A stretch of DNA of 64,000 bases from Eutypa lata. Its lineage: Eukaryota > Ascomycota > Sordariomycetes > Xylariales > Diatrypaceae. Where the stretch lies: contig JAKULF010000001.1 of assembly GCA_022661535.1 (NCBI GenBank), positions 3,782,001-3,846,000 of the forward strand, given 5' to 3'. A program made the translations under genes and the position numbers. The notes beneath the pieces were generated by a model, which saw only the letters and a list, made by a program, of their open reading frames with translations, made no database searches and had not been told where the DNA came from. Positions 22,902-35,626 of this stretch are shown here, piece by piece. How positions within the stretch are numbered: position 1 is the stretch's first letter; every line of letters begins with the position of its first letter.

Positions 22902-25900
22902 CTACTCTAATGATTTGATCTCCATGAAGTTAAGACCATTCTTAACAACAGCCAACTCACCGTGGAGACAGAAGACGATATTATCATCCACCGTTCTCAC
23001 CGGCAGGACCTGGCTGCTGGTGGACACATACTCATTCGGTACGAAGAAGTGCTGTGTGTACCAATTCTCTGCTAGGCCTTTTGAACCTACGCTAGAAATC
23101 CAGGAGTCGTTGTGTAAGAATATGATAGCCTTGGCACGTTCACTGACGCCAATAAAGCGCTTAGAGAGGACAGGGAGTAAGTTGTTCAACGGCTTCAGTG
23201 TCTTCAATTCTTCGGTGTTGTTTGGACTTCCACCAAGATCGAATAGGAACATCATCGAGGACGAAACGTAGCCCGAATTCACTCGGATATCGAGAATTAG
23301 TTTGCCATCGTAGATAACCGCAGAATCGATAGCTGCTTCCTCGCTTCCCTCAACTGGTTCATACTTCAGATAAACTGAACTGTTGTCGTCTTTTGAAGGG
23401 AATTTCGCGGCACTGTATCTCTGCATTACGTGATTGTTTAGTAGAACAAAGTGTTCTGCAGTACTGTCACTGACAGAGGCGAGCCAGCGCCAAGACTGCC
23501 TCTCACTAGGCTCGAAATCCAATGTCCCGACGAGAGAACCTTCCTTGATCAAATAGACAGAATCGGAACGTTTTGTTGCTATTAGTAGATGGTTGCCCTT
23601 CGGGCTAAAGCATAATTGATGTATTTGTACTGGCAGACGTAATTGGAGCAACAATGATCCGCATGTTATGGCAAATGGCTGTCCCACGTTAAGACCCCAG
23701 ACTTGCACTATTCCATGCGCATCACCAGAGGCGATCACATTGGCACCATTAACTGCCAACATCATGACAGAAGCTAAGTGGGCATGTGTATAAAGTGTAG
23801 GCGTATGCTTTCCTGTTCTTGTATTGAAAGCAACAACCTCTCCGCTGAAATTTCCAGCAAAGACAATAGGGAGCGAAGGATGCGAGCAAAGGGTCATAAT
23901 CCTTGAAAACCTGAAATTTTCATAATAGCCCTCTATGGCTGCTGGATGGGACGAATTCTTGCTGACATCCTTGTCCTCTTCAATGTGTTTCTGGGCGAGG
24001 CTTGTTGGAGACCAGATACGTATTCCAGCGTCCGTTACATCGACAATGCTAGATCCGTTCGACGTAAAGCTTAGGATCCTGAAAGAAATAGGGGGTGAGC
24101 AAATGTGGTATAGGGGTGTGAGCGTTTCGAAATCCCAAATCTGTATGCTACCTTGCGTATCGGCAGTAACAAATGTTCTTCCATCTGGGGAGGATGATGC
24201 TGAGAGAACCCCAGCTCCATTAACCTTTCTGGTGGTTATGAAGCTTCCAGACCATGAGTCATATAGTGATAGATCATGGTTGGAGTAAATGACGAGAAGG
24301 AGGCCGAGGTCGGAAATTGGATTAAAAACCAATGCGGAAGCTATTTTATCTTCTTCATCTCGAGCCCAACCCACTAGCTCACCACTCTGGAGCTCCCATA
24401 AACAGACCACACCACCCGTATAACCGAGAGCAAGAATTTCTATGTCGGGAGAAATCGAGGCAAGGAATGGAGCCTTGGGAATATGTCCATTGACCTCAAT
24501 ATCAACATCATAGGCCCTATACGGAAATAATTGATCTTCTAGAAGTGTCCCATCTGAAATAGCCCACTTGAGAAAGTGGCCATTTTCAAATACCGCAATA
24601 ATAGCATTGCAAGTGGATGTAAGAAGTATGCAACGAGATTTCAGCCGTTTCTGCCATTTGTATGTCCCTTCCATATCCTGCAGTATGAGGAACCTGATGG
24701 TAGATGCTGCAACCAGTCCCTTCGTAAAGTGTACCAGGTCAATTGGATGTTTCACGTTGAGGACTCGTTCCTTTTGGTAAGTGCGTTGGGTATATAGATT
24801 GATATTGCCCGACTCCATACCAACACCAATGAAATCCTCGCCACATGAAACTGTTGATGCTATACTGTCCTCTCCAAACACCATGGATGCTATGCAGTCA
24901 TCCCGTGCAGTTTGATTGAGGCCCACGAGTGCCAAGCCATCTGGTCTCCTGCCAAACTGTTGGTAAATTGCAGACTCGGGAGGACAAAGTGGCGGGATGA
25001 GAGAGTAGATAGAAGAAGGTCTCTTTAACAGGGGTAGACTAAATTTTGTGCAATGTAAATCGCCCTTCTCAGCGATCCTTTCTATCCAGCATAGAACACT
25101 AGTTCTGAAGAATCGGTCGATTACAAGCAAAAGTTCGTTGGTCTCAGAGGCAGCAAATTGAACGTGCTCAGAAAACTGCGTTAGAGCATAGTCAAGAAAG
25201 GGGGATTGATCCCCTCGGTCCTGGCGTTGAGCTAGCAACCGTCGATGTCTAGGTGGTTGAAGTTCTGGGCCAGAAATCAGTCTAAGACATGCCAAAGCAA
25301 TACGCTCATGTGCTTGGGGCTCCGATACTGCAAATTCCCCGGCTTTCTCGGTCAATAGGAATTCGTGGGCTGTTGGGTGAACAAGATGGACCAGCCCAGT
25401 TGCATTTTGGATGAAAACTAGTTGGCCACAGAGGCCCTCAATAGCACTCTTTGCACTCGGTAATACAGCAGCAATATCGAGATTCAGCGCTTGGGAGAGC
25501 TCTGATATAGAGAGATTTCGGGAACTTGCGACCACCCAAATCAAAATGGCTCTAGTAATATGCCTTTCCATCTTATTTTTGGACATTGACTCAATCGTTC
25601 TCTCGTAGTATGGCACCATCCCTTCCGGTATGCTCTGCAGAACTTGCAAAATACTTTCGTGAGAGTATACGTGCTCCAACTCTTCGAGAACAAGGCCGAC
25701 CCATAAGAAAGAGGCGCTAGACCTTTGCAATATTTCCTTTGCAAGCTCTTCTCTGTCCGGTGCTGCGTCGATTGGTAAAGCTTCGATTCGACTATGGATA
25801 TATCGCTCAATATCGTTGAGGATATCCTCTGTCGGTATTTCCATACAAGTCAAGGATGCCGTCACCTCTAAAGGACGACATAAGCGTTGCATGTCCGGAA

Positions 25901-27082
25901 TTTTCCTACTTGTGACAAATATTCGCAGAGGAAATCTCGGCTGTTCTCCCTTAATCATGGTGAGGAATTCTTGGTACTTGCTACACTCGTCCACTGCATC
26001 GATTACCCAGTACTCTGGAGTATGAAGTTGTGCCTTAGAAAGTAGCTTAGCCCAGTCTCAGGAAGAATTTGTTAGTGAGACTTACCTGGAAGATCCCCCT
26101 TTTAAATATCTTGATCCATATTGTCCGGGGATCATCAATATCCAAAGATATCCCTTCCTGAACTAAACAGAGCAGCCTTTCGCGGATAAGAGCATTCGAT
26201 ACAGCCATTTGGTAGGCTATTGACCTTAGAAAACTTGCCAAGGAACTTGAACCTTTGCTGCCCATATGGAAGAAATGGTACGAGCATTCTAGTTTATATT
26301 CTTGAAGCTGGGATACCACGTAGGATGCCAGAAATGTCTTCCCTGTTCCGGGGTTTGCAGAGACCCAGAAGAGAGATATGTTTCTACCTTCTATCATAGC
26401 TTGTCCCGAATCAAAATGTTCTTCGGCAGGGTCTCTCCATTCCTGGAAATCATCCCTAGCATCGAGCCATTCGCAGGAACCGCTAACTTTAGGATAATAC
26501 TCATCTGGCTGATCCAATATACCCAAAAACGACCTTAGTGTCCTAATATGTGCCAGGGAAGATAGGACCTTAGTTGAAATAACTAATAGTAAACGAGTAA
26601 GTAATAATCAGAAACCTGAGAAGCTTGGTGAAGATTTACCGCTGTTAGAGAGGTTTTGTATGACACTAGCAAGAGCATTCTTGACCGTGATATAGTTAGG
26701 GTCATCAACGCTATCAAATTTGCAAATATCTCTGTGGTTAGCATTAATGTACTGGACTCGTTCATTCTTGTAGCCGGGTCCTGTTAGGTACACGAGGATT
26801 AGTTATACATATCTAATATTAGATGGATGTGAGCTTCCTCACCAAGAATAGCTGAATGTTTCTTCACGATCAGACCAGATGAAACACCAAGATTCATCCG
26901 CAGCGTCTCATAGAATGAGAATATATGCAAGTCACTTGCATACCTTCCGAACTCCTTATTGATAAGCTCAGTGGATGTAGAGCCGGTTGTGAGATCTGTG
27001 ATATAATGACGGGATGACATAACCCCTGATATAGCAAGGATATTGTTCAGAACTGCGGCATAGTCCGAGCCTTTATAAGGCG
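22902..27082 (-). pseudogene. Split NLR, C-terminal part: lipase end, NACHT, WD40
   Basis: Downstream part of a lipase-NACHT-WD40 receptor gene whose N-terminal exons lie at 34460-35160, beyond a retrotransposon. Inferred minus-strand exons are 27082-26843, 26780-26640, 26582-26086 and 26045-22902 (or 26033-22902), joined by introns of 62, 57 and 40 or 52 nt with normal GT-AG ends. The coding sequence begins mid-domain with the end of an alpha/beta-hydrolase fold (KKHSAILG, NANHRDICKF with the putative catalytic His). NACHT signatures are Walker A ANPGTGKT and Walker B VIDAVDEC. The remaining roughly 900 residues contain degenerate WD40 blades, for example GGVVCLWEL, GSIQIWD and GIVQVWG. This 4-kb part has no internal stop and could still be expressed from a cryptic start, but it cannot make the full receptor. 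It converges on the SDR gene, 150 bases away. Confidence 0.82.
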
Positions 27083-27263
27083 TCGTAAGTATTACGTATA
27101 AGTTGATTTAGGAGCAAGGTATGGGTTATTGCGGATAGTGATAATTGTTTGGGATGTTTTAGAACTTAGGATAAGTAGTTAGAAAGATTTATATATAATA
27201 TAAGAGTACCGGATATAAGATTATTTTGTTTCGGGAGTTTAGTAAGTAGCTTTGATTGTAATA
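27083..27263. repeat. Left LTR (181 bp)
   Basis: Aligns base for base with 34279-34459 at a constant offset of 7,196. Roughly 40 positions differ and all but one are C/T or G/A changes. Shared anchors include AGATTTATATATAATA and TAGCTTTGATTG/CAGCTTTGATTG. The left border was set where similarity stops (27082 differs). Confidence 0.85.
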
Positions 27264-27710
27264 TATTTTTTAAGTTAAAGTATTTTATGATGTTTTCGAT
27301 TTAACGAATTGTAGTTTTTTTGTTTTAACGAGTACATTTTTTAGTTTTTAAAGCATTTTTTATAACTTGTAATATTTTAATTAAAGCTTAAATAATCGTA
27401 TTTTTAAAGTAAAGTTATTTAAATATAAGAAATTATATTTAATTATAAATATAATAATATTTTTATTATTTTTTTTAAATATAAAGTTCGTATTAAGTTT
27501 TATATTTTATTTAATTAAAGGTTATATATATTTTTTTTTAAATACGAATAAATAAAAATATAAGTTATTATTTAAATATTTAAGTTATAAAAATTATTTA
27601 CTTTATTATTATTATTATTATTTTTTTTAATATTATTATAATTTTTATACGTACGTTTTTAAATCGTAACGTTTATAAAATAATAAATTAATATATTTAT
27701 AATAAATAAA

Positions 27711-27758
<48 letters not shown>
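27711..27758 (+). repeat. AAT trinucleotide microsatellite
   Basis: About 15 uninterrupted AAT/ATA units inside the degraded retrotransposon. It probably arose after RIP from an A/T-only substrate. Confidence 0.85.
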
Positions 27759-27759
<1 letters not shown>

Positions 27760-29834
27760 TACTTTTTTATTTTTTATACGTTATTAAAGTCGTTTAAATA
27801 ATTAACGTAACGCGTATTTATATTACGCGTATTAATATTATCGTATTTTTTTTATTTTTATTTTTACTTTTACTTTTATTTTCGTTATATTCGTTTAATT
27901 ATAAACCGTATTTAATTGCGTTTATTACGTAATATATCTCGTATTTAAAATACGTTTATAATGCGTTTATTAATCGATTTAACGATTAATATTTAAAGAT
28001 TTTAAATTATAATTATTATTATTAAAGTTATTCGTTTAAGTATTTTTATTAATAAATATAAGTTTTTATTTTTTTATTTATCGTTAACTTTATATTTAAT
28101 TAATATTTTAATTTTTTCGATCGTATTTATTATATTATTTATATATTTATTATTTTTTTAATAATTAATTATTTTAACTTTAATTAAATAAATTATTTTA
28201 ATTTATTTTTATTATATTTATATATTAACGTTTATTTAAAAGTTATCGTTTTAATTTATTATTATTTTCGGCTTTTTTTTAAGTTTAATAAAAACGAAAA
28301 CGAAATAAAAAATAAAAAAATAACGATAATAACGAAAATAAAAATAAAAATAATTTTAAATAAAACGAAATTAATTTTTCGTTTTTAAAAGTTAATAATA
28401 ATAATGATTTCGATAATAATAATAATATTAATAATAATAATAACGATAATAAAACCGGTATAATTTATATTTTTATAAAGGTTTTATAAGTTTATATAAT
28501 TAATTAAGTATTTTTAACGTTTAAAAATTTTAATTTAAATATTCGTTTTTATTATTATTTTTAAAGTTTTAGTTTTTTAATATTTTTTTTTTTTAACGAG
28601 TTTATATATTTTATAAGTTTTAATTTTTAAGTTTAAATTAACGTATTTTATATTAAATTTAAAATTATTTATTTTATTTCGTATTTTTTAAAGTAATTTA
28701 TTATATATTTTAAAAATTAAAAAACGTTTTAAAATATTAAAATTTTTATTTATTAAATATTTTAATTAATTTATTAATAAGTATTTAATTTATTAATAAA
28801 TAAATAATTTAAAAGGTTTTATTTTTATTTTTATTTAAGTTATATATTTTAAATATTTATATAACGAAGTTTTATATTTATTTTTTTAATTTATTTAACG
28901 ATTAATTTTATTATTTATTAATTATTATAAAAGATTTTTTATATATTTTTTAATTTAAATTAAAAATTTTAAAATAAACGTTTTAAAGTAAAATTTTTTT
29001 TAATCGTATATTTAAAAATAAATATTTTTATTTTTATAGTAAATATAATAATTATATTTTAATAAATTATTTTTTATATTATAAATTTTTTAAATAAAAA
29101 TATTAAATATTTTTATAAAAATCGCTTAATTTTTTTATTATTCGTAAAAAAAGTATTTTTTATTATTAATAATATTTATATTTTTTTAAGTTTATTTTTA
29201 TAAGCGATATTTAAATATTTAATTATATATAAATATTTAATTATTTTATTTATTATTTTTAAATATTTTAAAATAAATTTATAAAGAATTTTAATAAATT
29301 AAATGTTATAAACGTTATATTTAATTTTATTATAATTATAATATATAATATTAAATTAATTCGTTTTTAATAATCTTTAATTTTTTATTTTAAAATTTAA
29401 TTAAAAAAATTTTTAACGAATTTAATTTTAAAAATATTATTATTTTTTAAATATTATTAATTAAATTAAAATAAATAATTATTTTTTTTATATATAAATT
29501 ATAAAAAAAATAAATTTTATATATTTTATAATTTTTAATAACTTTAATATTTAAGAATTAATTTATTAAGTTTTAATTTTTTAATTTATAAATTAATTTA
29601 AAATATTTTTTAAACTTTTAAATTTTTATTTTATATTTTTTATTATATAAAATTAAAATATTATTTATAAAAAATATAAAAAGAATTATATATTATTTAT
29701 TATAAAATAAATATAACTTTTTTATTAATAAAATAAGTTTTATTTTTAATAAAGTTAATTTAAATTTTTTATATTATAATAATAACGAGTTTTTAAAATT
29801 ATAAAATGCTTTTTTAACTTTTAATAAAGTTTTT

Positions 29835-29906
29835 AACTTTTTAAAATTATTTAACTTTTTAAAATTATTTAACTTTTTAAAATTATTTAACTTTTTAAAA
29901 TTATTT
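29835..29906 (+). repeat. Four tandem 18-bp units in the retrotransposon
   Basis: The unit AACTTTTTAAAATTATTT starts at 29835, 29853, 29871 and 29889 with no differences I can see. The period is a multiple of three, so before RIP it may have encoded a six-residue repeat in an element protein. Perfect identity could also mean later slippage expansion. Confidence 0.75.
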
Positions 29907-32900
29907 AAATATTTATAAATTATAAATACGTTTTCGTTTTTTATTATATTAAAAAACGTTATTTTAATATTATATTAATTAATTTTTAAATTAAATTTCG
30001 TTATTATAATTATAATAATTTTAAAAGTTTTAATTATAAACGTAATAATATAAATTATTATAAATAAATCTTTTTTTATAAATCTTTTTATATTATAAAT
30101 TTTAATTTATAACGTTTTAAATAATTATTTTTATTAAATTTATAATTAAATATTTACTTTAATAAAATTAAACGATTTTTCGTTTTTAAACGATTTATTT
30201 TTTTAAATATATTTTTATTAATTATAAATTTTATTTTTAAATATACGTTTTCGTTAAAGTTTTTATTTAAAAAATAATTAATTAAATTTTTTTATATTTT
30301 AAAAGGTTTAAATAATTCGTTTTTATATAACTTTCTTTTATTTAAAGTTATAAAAAATTAAATAATATATTTTTAAAAGATTATTATTATAATTATAACG
30401 TAAAAAATAATTAATATTTTTTTTATTTTTTTTTAAAACGTTTTTTAAAATAAAAAAGTTTAAAAGTAATTTTTTTTTTTTTATAATTTTAAAAGTTATT
30501 ATATTTTCGTAAATATTAACGAAGCGTATTTAACGTACTTTATTTATTTTTTTATAACGAAGTTATTTATTATATAATTATTTTATTTCGTTTAATAAAA
30601 TTCGTTTAAATTAATTTTTATTTAAAATAATTAAAGTTTAATGTTTTAACGTATAATTAATTCGTAATTTATATATAAACGTCGTTTAATATTTTTTATA
30701 ATCGTTTAAATTGCTTTTATTATTTAAAGTTAATTTTCGCGGCTTTTATTATAAACGAAAGATTTTTTTATAATATTTATAATATCTTTTATTATAATAA
30801 TAATATCGTTAATGTTTTTTTTTATTAAAAGTAAAACTTTTTATTTTAATTATTTATTAAATATTTAAATCGTTATTAATTTCGTAAAATTCGTTTATTT
30901 TAATATTTTTTAAATATTTTTTATTATTTATTAAATTCGCGCTTTATAATAAAAAATTAATATTAAACTTTTCGTTTATTATTAAAGTTATTTGTTTTTT
31001 TTTATTTAAAGTTAAAGTTTTTTTAAAAGTTTAAAATTTTATTACTTTTTAATTTTTTATTAAAATAAGCTTTTTTATTTTTAAATTTAAACTTTTTAAT
31101 TAATTTTTTAAAAAGTTTAATTTTTTTTAATTTTATAAAATTAATTTAAAAATAAACGAAATATGTTTTTTTTTTATAATTTTATACATTTAATAAATCG
31201 AAAATATACGATTTTATTATTTATTTTTTAAATATATAAAAAACTTAAATAAGCTTTATAAAAACGAATATAAAAATCGTTTTTTTTATTTTTTTTATTT
31301 TTTATAAAAGAATTTTTTATTAAAGCGTATATTACGCGTAATAATTATTTTATTTAAATTAAAAATTTAAATTTTATAAAAATTAATTATAACGTAATTT
31401 ATTAAATAATTTATATATACTTTAAATATTATTTTAAATATTTTTTAATTTTTATAAACTTTTTAATTTTTTATTAATAAATATATTTTATATTTATATA
31501 CGTATATTAATTTAAAGTTAAATTAAAAATTAATAATTAACTTTTTAAAGATTTTTAAATTATATTATTAAAAGTAATTTTTAAATTAATTTTTAAATAT
31601 TTTATTAAAGCTTTTAAAGTTATATATTAAATTAAAATTTATATTATATAATTAAATTATTTCGTATTAAATTACTTTAAATTAAAGCTTTTATAAAAGA
31701 TTTATATTATTTATTATAATAATATATTTAAAAATAAATACGCTTTTAATGCGTTTTTTATTTTTTATAAGCTTTTTTATATACGAAAATAATATTTCGA
31801 TTTTTATTTTTTCGATTTTAATTTAATATTAAAATTTAATAAATTTTATAATATTAATCGTATTAATATCGTTATTTTATTTAATTTTATAAATATAAAG
31901 TCGTTTTTTTTTATATATTTAATTTTCGAAATTTTATAAAATTTTTATAACGATTTTTTTTTTATAATTAAATATTTGTAAAACGTTTCGTTATATTCGT
32001 TTTTAATTATTAATAATTATTTAATTTTATTATATTTTAAAAAGTAATTAAATTAATTTTAATATATACGTTAAAAAAGTTTAAATAATTTATTTTTTAA
32101 TAATATTTTCGATATTATTTTAATAATATATATATAAATATAATGTTTATATTTTAATTATATTATATTATTAATTTTAACGTTTTAAATATATTTAACG
32201 AATATTTTAAAAGCTTTAAAGCTTAAATACTTAACTTTTTTATATTATAAGTTTTTTAAATTTTTTTTAAAAGCATAAATAATTTATTAAAAGTTTTTAT
32301 ATTTTCGGTTTTTATTTAAATTATAATATAAGAAATATTATAATGCTTATTAAATTTACGAAAATTTCGATTAAAACGTTTAAATAATTAATAATTACTT
32401 TATATTTAAAAGAAATTAAATTATTTAAATTTTTAAATTTAATAATAATATAATTATTATTTATATTATTTATTTTTAAAAAAACGTTAAATTTATAATA
32501 TTAAATATTTTTTTTAAACGAGTTTTCGATATAATATTAAAATAAATTTTTTTAATTATTATTATATTTTTTAAAGTTAAATTAATATATTTTTTTTAAA
32601 ATTAATAAAAAATTTTTTTTTAATTATTTAAATATTAAATTTTAAAATTAAAAACGAAATAATATTTACTTTTACGGTTTTTTCGTTAATAACTTTATAA
32701 TATATATTTAAAACGATTAAGTTTTTATTATTAATTAAATATATAATATCGTAATTATTTATTAAAATAAAATTTATAAAAAAATACTTTTTAAAAAAAA
32801 CGTAAAATATATTTTAAAAACGCTTTAATTTAATAAAATAAAATTTATTATAATTATCGAAATGTTTTAACTTTTTAAAAGCTTTTATAAAAAGATTTTT

Positions 32901-34278
32901 TTAAGTTTATTTATAACGTTTAATAAGCTTTATTTAATTAATTAAACTTATAAATTTTTATATTATAAAAACTTAAATTTTTTAAAAATATTCTTTTAAT
33001 AATTATTTTTTATATTTAAAATAACTTTTTTAATAAACTTTTTAATAATTATTATTTTAAATATATTATAATTTACGAATTTATAAAAATATTTTATATT
33101 ATATATAAATAAATAAAAATATTTATAATCGTTATTTTAATAATTTTTTAATTTTTTTAATTTAAATTTAAAAAAATTCTTTAATAAAAATAAATTTTTT
33201 TTTAAAATAATAAAAATTTTTAACTTATTTATTAACGCGTTTATATGATTTTTTTTAAATATTATATAAAAAAAATTATTATAATATTTTAAAAAGCGAA
33301 TTTTTTTATTTTAAGTATTTTTTTTAATGATTTTTTAAAGTTTAATATTTATTTATAAATTAATTATTTTAAAGTTAAACGCTTTTAAAAAGATTTTTAT
33401 AACGATTATTTTTTTAATTTTTAAGGTTTTATAAATTTAAATATTATAAAACGTTTTTAATTAATTATAATATTAACGTTTCGATTTAACGTTATTTTAT
33501 TTAATTTAAATAAAAATTTCGTTATAATATTAAATAATTACGATTTTAATATTTATTTTCGTAAATTTATAATATAATTTAATTTTCTTTATTAATTTTT
33601 AAATAATAAAGTTTTATTTTATTATTAATTTTATTTAAATATTCGTTAAAATTATCTTTTTTATTAATTTATTAATTTATTTTCGAAAAATTATAAGTTT
33701 TAAAAATATTTAAAAACGTTTAAATTATTAAAGTAAAAGTTTTTTAAGTTTTTTTTTATATTTAATATTAAGTTTATTATTTAATTTCGTTTTTTAAAAC
33801 GGCTTATTATTTTTTTATTTAAACGAAAGCTTTTTTTAATTTTTAAAAATAATAACGTATATTTTATTTTTTTATTTTCGATATTTAATATAAAATTTTT
33901 TAAACGTAAAGTTATATAATTAAAATAAATAAATTTTTTATTTTTTATTTTTTTTAAAATCGATGTAAAATTAAATTTAAATCGTATTAACGTAATATTA
34001 TAATTAATTATATTAATAAAAAAAGATTTTTTAATTTATTATTATAACGTTTATTAAAAAAATTATATAATTAATATTTAAAAAAGTTATATTATAAAAT
34101 AATTATATAAAACGTAATAAATTATTATTAAATATTTTATTAAAAATAAAACGTAATAATAATATAAATAAAAATATAATAAATTAAATATATATATAAT
34201 TAATTTTATATAATAATTAATATATTTACGAAATATTATATAATATAATAAAGTTAAAGTTAACTTAAAGTATTAAGT

Positions 34279-34459
34279 TTATAATTATTATATATAAATT
34301 AATTTAAAAGTAAAATATAAATTATTACGAATAATGATAATTATTTAAAATGCTTTAAAACTTAAGATAAGTAACTAAAAAGATTTATATATAATACAAG
34401 AATATCGGATATAGGATTATTCTGCTTCGGGAGCTTAATAAGCAGCTTTGATTGCAATA
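34279..34459. repeat. Right LTR (181 bp)
   Basis: Partner of 27083-27263. In its first half it carries A where the left copy keeps G, and in its second half it keeps C where the left copy has T, so each copy was hit independently. Similarity ends at 34459; base 34460 already belongs to the NLR exon. Confidence 0.85.
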
Positions 34460-35160
34460 GCAAGAAAAAAGGTACACTAAATGCGATCTTTGAAATCAGT
34501 GGTATTTTTAGTTAAAATGAAAGCTTACAAAACGGAGACAGTCAGTATGGGGGATTAGCTCGAAGTTCCTTGGTGAATTTATACTGACCTTCTTGATAAC
34601 AAGTCCGCCCATAGAGTGACCAAGAAGAATTATAGGGCGCTATATAATTGTCAGCGATATACCACCAGCAGTTTTAACCTCCTTACGTTGCGATTATCCC
34701 TCAAGTACGGCGAGTTCCTCATCTCTTCTAGAAGAGACTGTCCGAAGTCATGTACATTCAGGATGCTTGACTTCGTGCTCGCCCAATCAGAATCGTACCC
34801 GAAGCTATGGATATTGGCGTGGCAGAATTCCTGCTCGGCAGGCAGCCAGTATTTAGGCCAGAAGTTTCGAGGATCGCTTCCTTTTCGCCATGTTTTGATC
34901 GAACCTCCTCTCAGCCCATGCACGAATATGAGATCCAACAAAGGCTCAGGGGAAGAATGCAGAAGCCTCAATCCTAGTGGACCCCGTACACCCTCATCGG
35001 CTCCCTTTTCACTACGTTGCTTAGCCCATTGAGTGGTGAACCTCTTCTTGTGTAGGGCATTTGCCCGCGATATTGAGTCGATGTCATTGCCATCTGTTTG
35101 CTGGTTGCTGGAGGCCGAGGGCGGGCCAACCCCACTTACAAGGGTTGGGGTAACAGACAT
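34460..35160 (-). pseudogene. Split NLR, N-terminal part: lipase-like domain start
   Basis: First exons of the receptor gene continued at 27082-22902. Exon 1 is 35160-34687 (ATG at 35160), exon 2 34639-34589 and exon 3 34524-34460. The 47-nt intron 1 (GTAAGG...CTGAC...ATAG) is standard. Residues 1-70 are polar; then DLIFVHGLRGG opens the alpha/beta-hydrolase fold, with SFGYDSDW, and exon 2 gives the nucleophile elbow GHSMGGLVIKK. Exon 3 reads AFILTKNTTDFKDRI, then a TAG at 34479-34477, then CTFFLA up to the LTR. Intron 2 (GTCAGT at 34588) ends GTAA before the in-frame GCT, where an AG is needed. Both lesions could be single C-to-T or G-to-A changes. The reading frame resumes across the retrotransposon with T-P-Y-K-G. 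Confidence 0.82.
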
Positions 35161-35626
35161 AGAGAAGGGGGGTTAGGTTGGAATGATAATGCCTTCGAAA
35201 TAACTCACCGACAGTGAACCTTCGGCATATCACAAAAGTTGTTGGCATTTAGGCAAACACAATAGTAGATGTCGATGCTCTGGAATACCATACACTCTAA
35301 GCCACCCAAGCCTCCAGCAGCTTACTGACAAGGATTTGTATTCATTGCAACCTAAATGTTAAATGTGTTGGTTGCAATGCACACTCTGCATTAAGAAAGA
35401 ACCAATCAGATGGCAACTCAGAGTATGCGGGCGCTTATCACGCGATGTAACATAAAGGTGTGTCTAGGGTACATTTGAAAGAATGCACTGTTTTAGGTAC
35501 TTTTGCTGCTTCTTCTATTATTTTCTGGTTAAGATACTCAGATCCTTCCAACTTTGACCGATATGAAGCAGTAGGGCTAAAAGAACGCCATTTATACTAC
35601 GACTGAGACTATCCCCCGTTAGAGAC
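35161..35626. promoter_or_regulatory. Divergent promoter region, NLR and fructosamine-kinase genes
   Basis: A 466-bp spacer separates the start codons of the split NLR (minus) and the fructosamine-kinase family gene (plus). It contains CT-rich tracts before the plus-strand start. I see no clear TATA box or palindromic operator. Shared control is possible from position alone. Confidence 0.35.

Larger units (their letters stand above)
27083..34459. mobile_element. RIP-degraded LTR retrotransposon inside an NLR gene
   Basis: A 7,377-bp insertion with 181-bp direct repeats at its two ends (27083-27263 and 34279-34459) aligning without any indel. The interior is almost wholly A and T; surviving C and G are largely in CpG or CpT contexts, as after RIP, which attacks CpA first. 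No open frame of useful length survives, so Copia or Gypsy type and orientation cannot be read. Terminal direct repeats plus length match an LTR element. I could not identify a clean target-site duplication, perhaps because the edges have mutated. Confidence 0.85.

Noticed and set aside
27083..34459. Centromere or mitochondrial insertion as the cause of the AT-rich block
   Set aside because: The 181-bp direct repeats at both ends, with almost only transition differences, point to an LTR element altered by RIP; no mitochondrial gene is visible.
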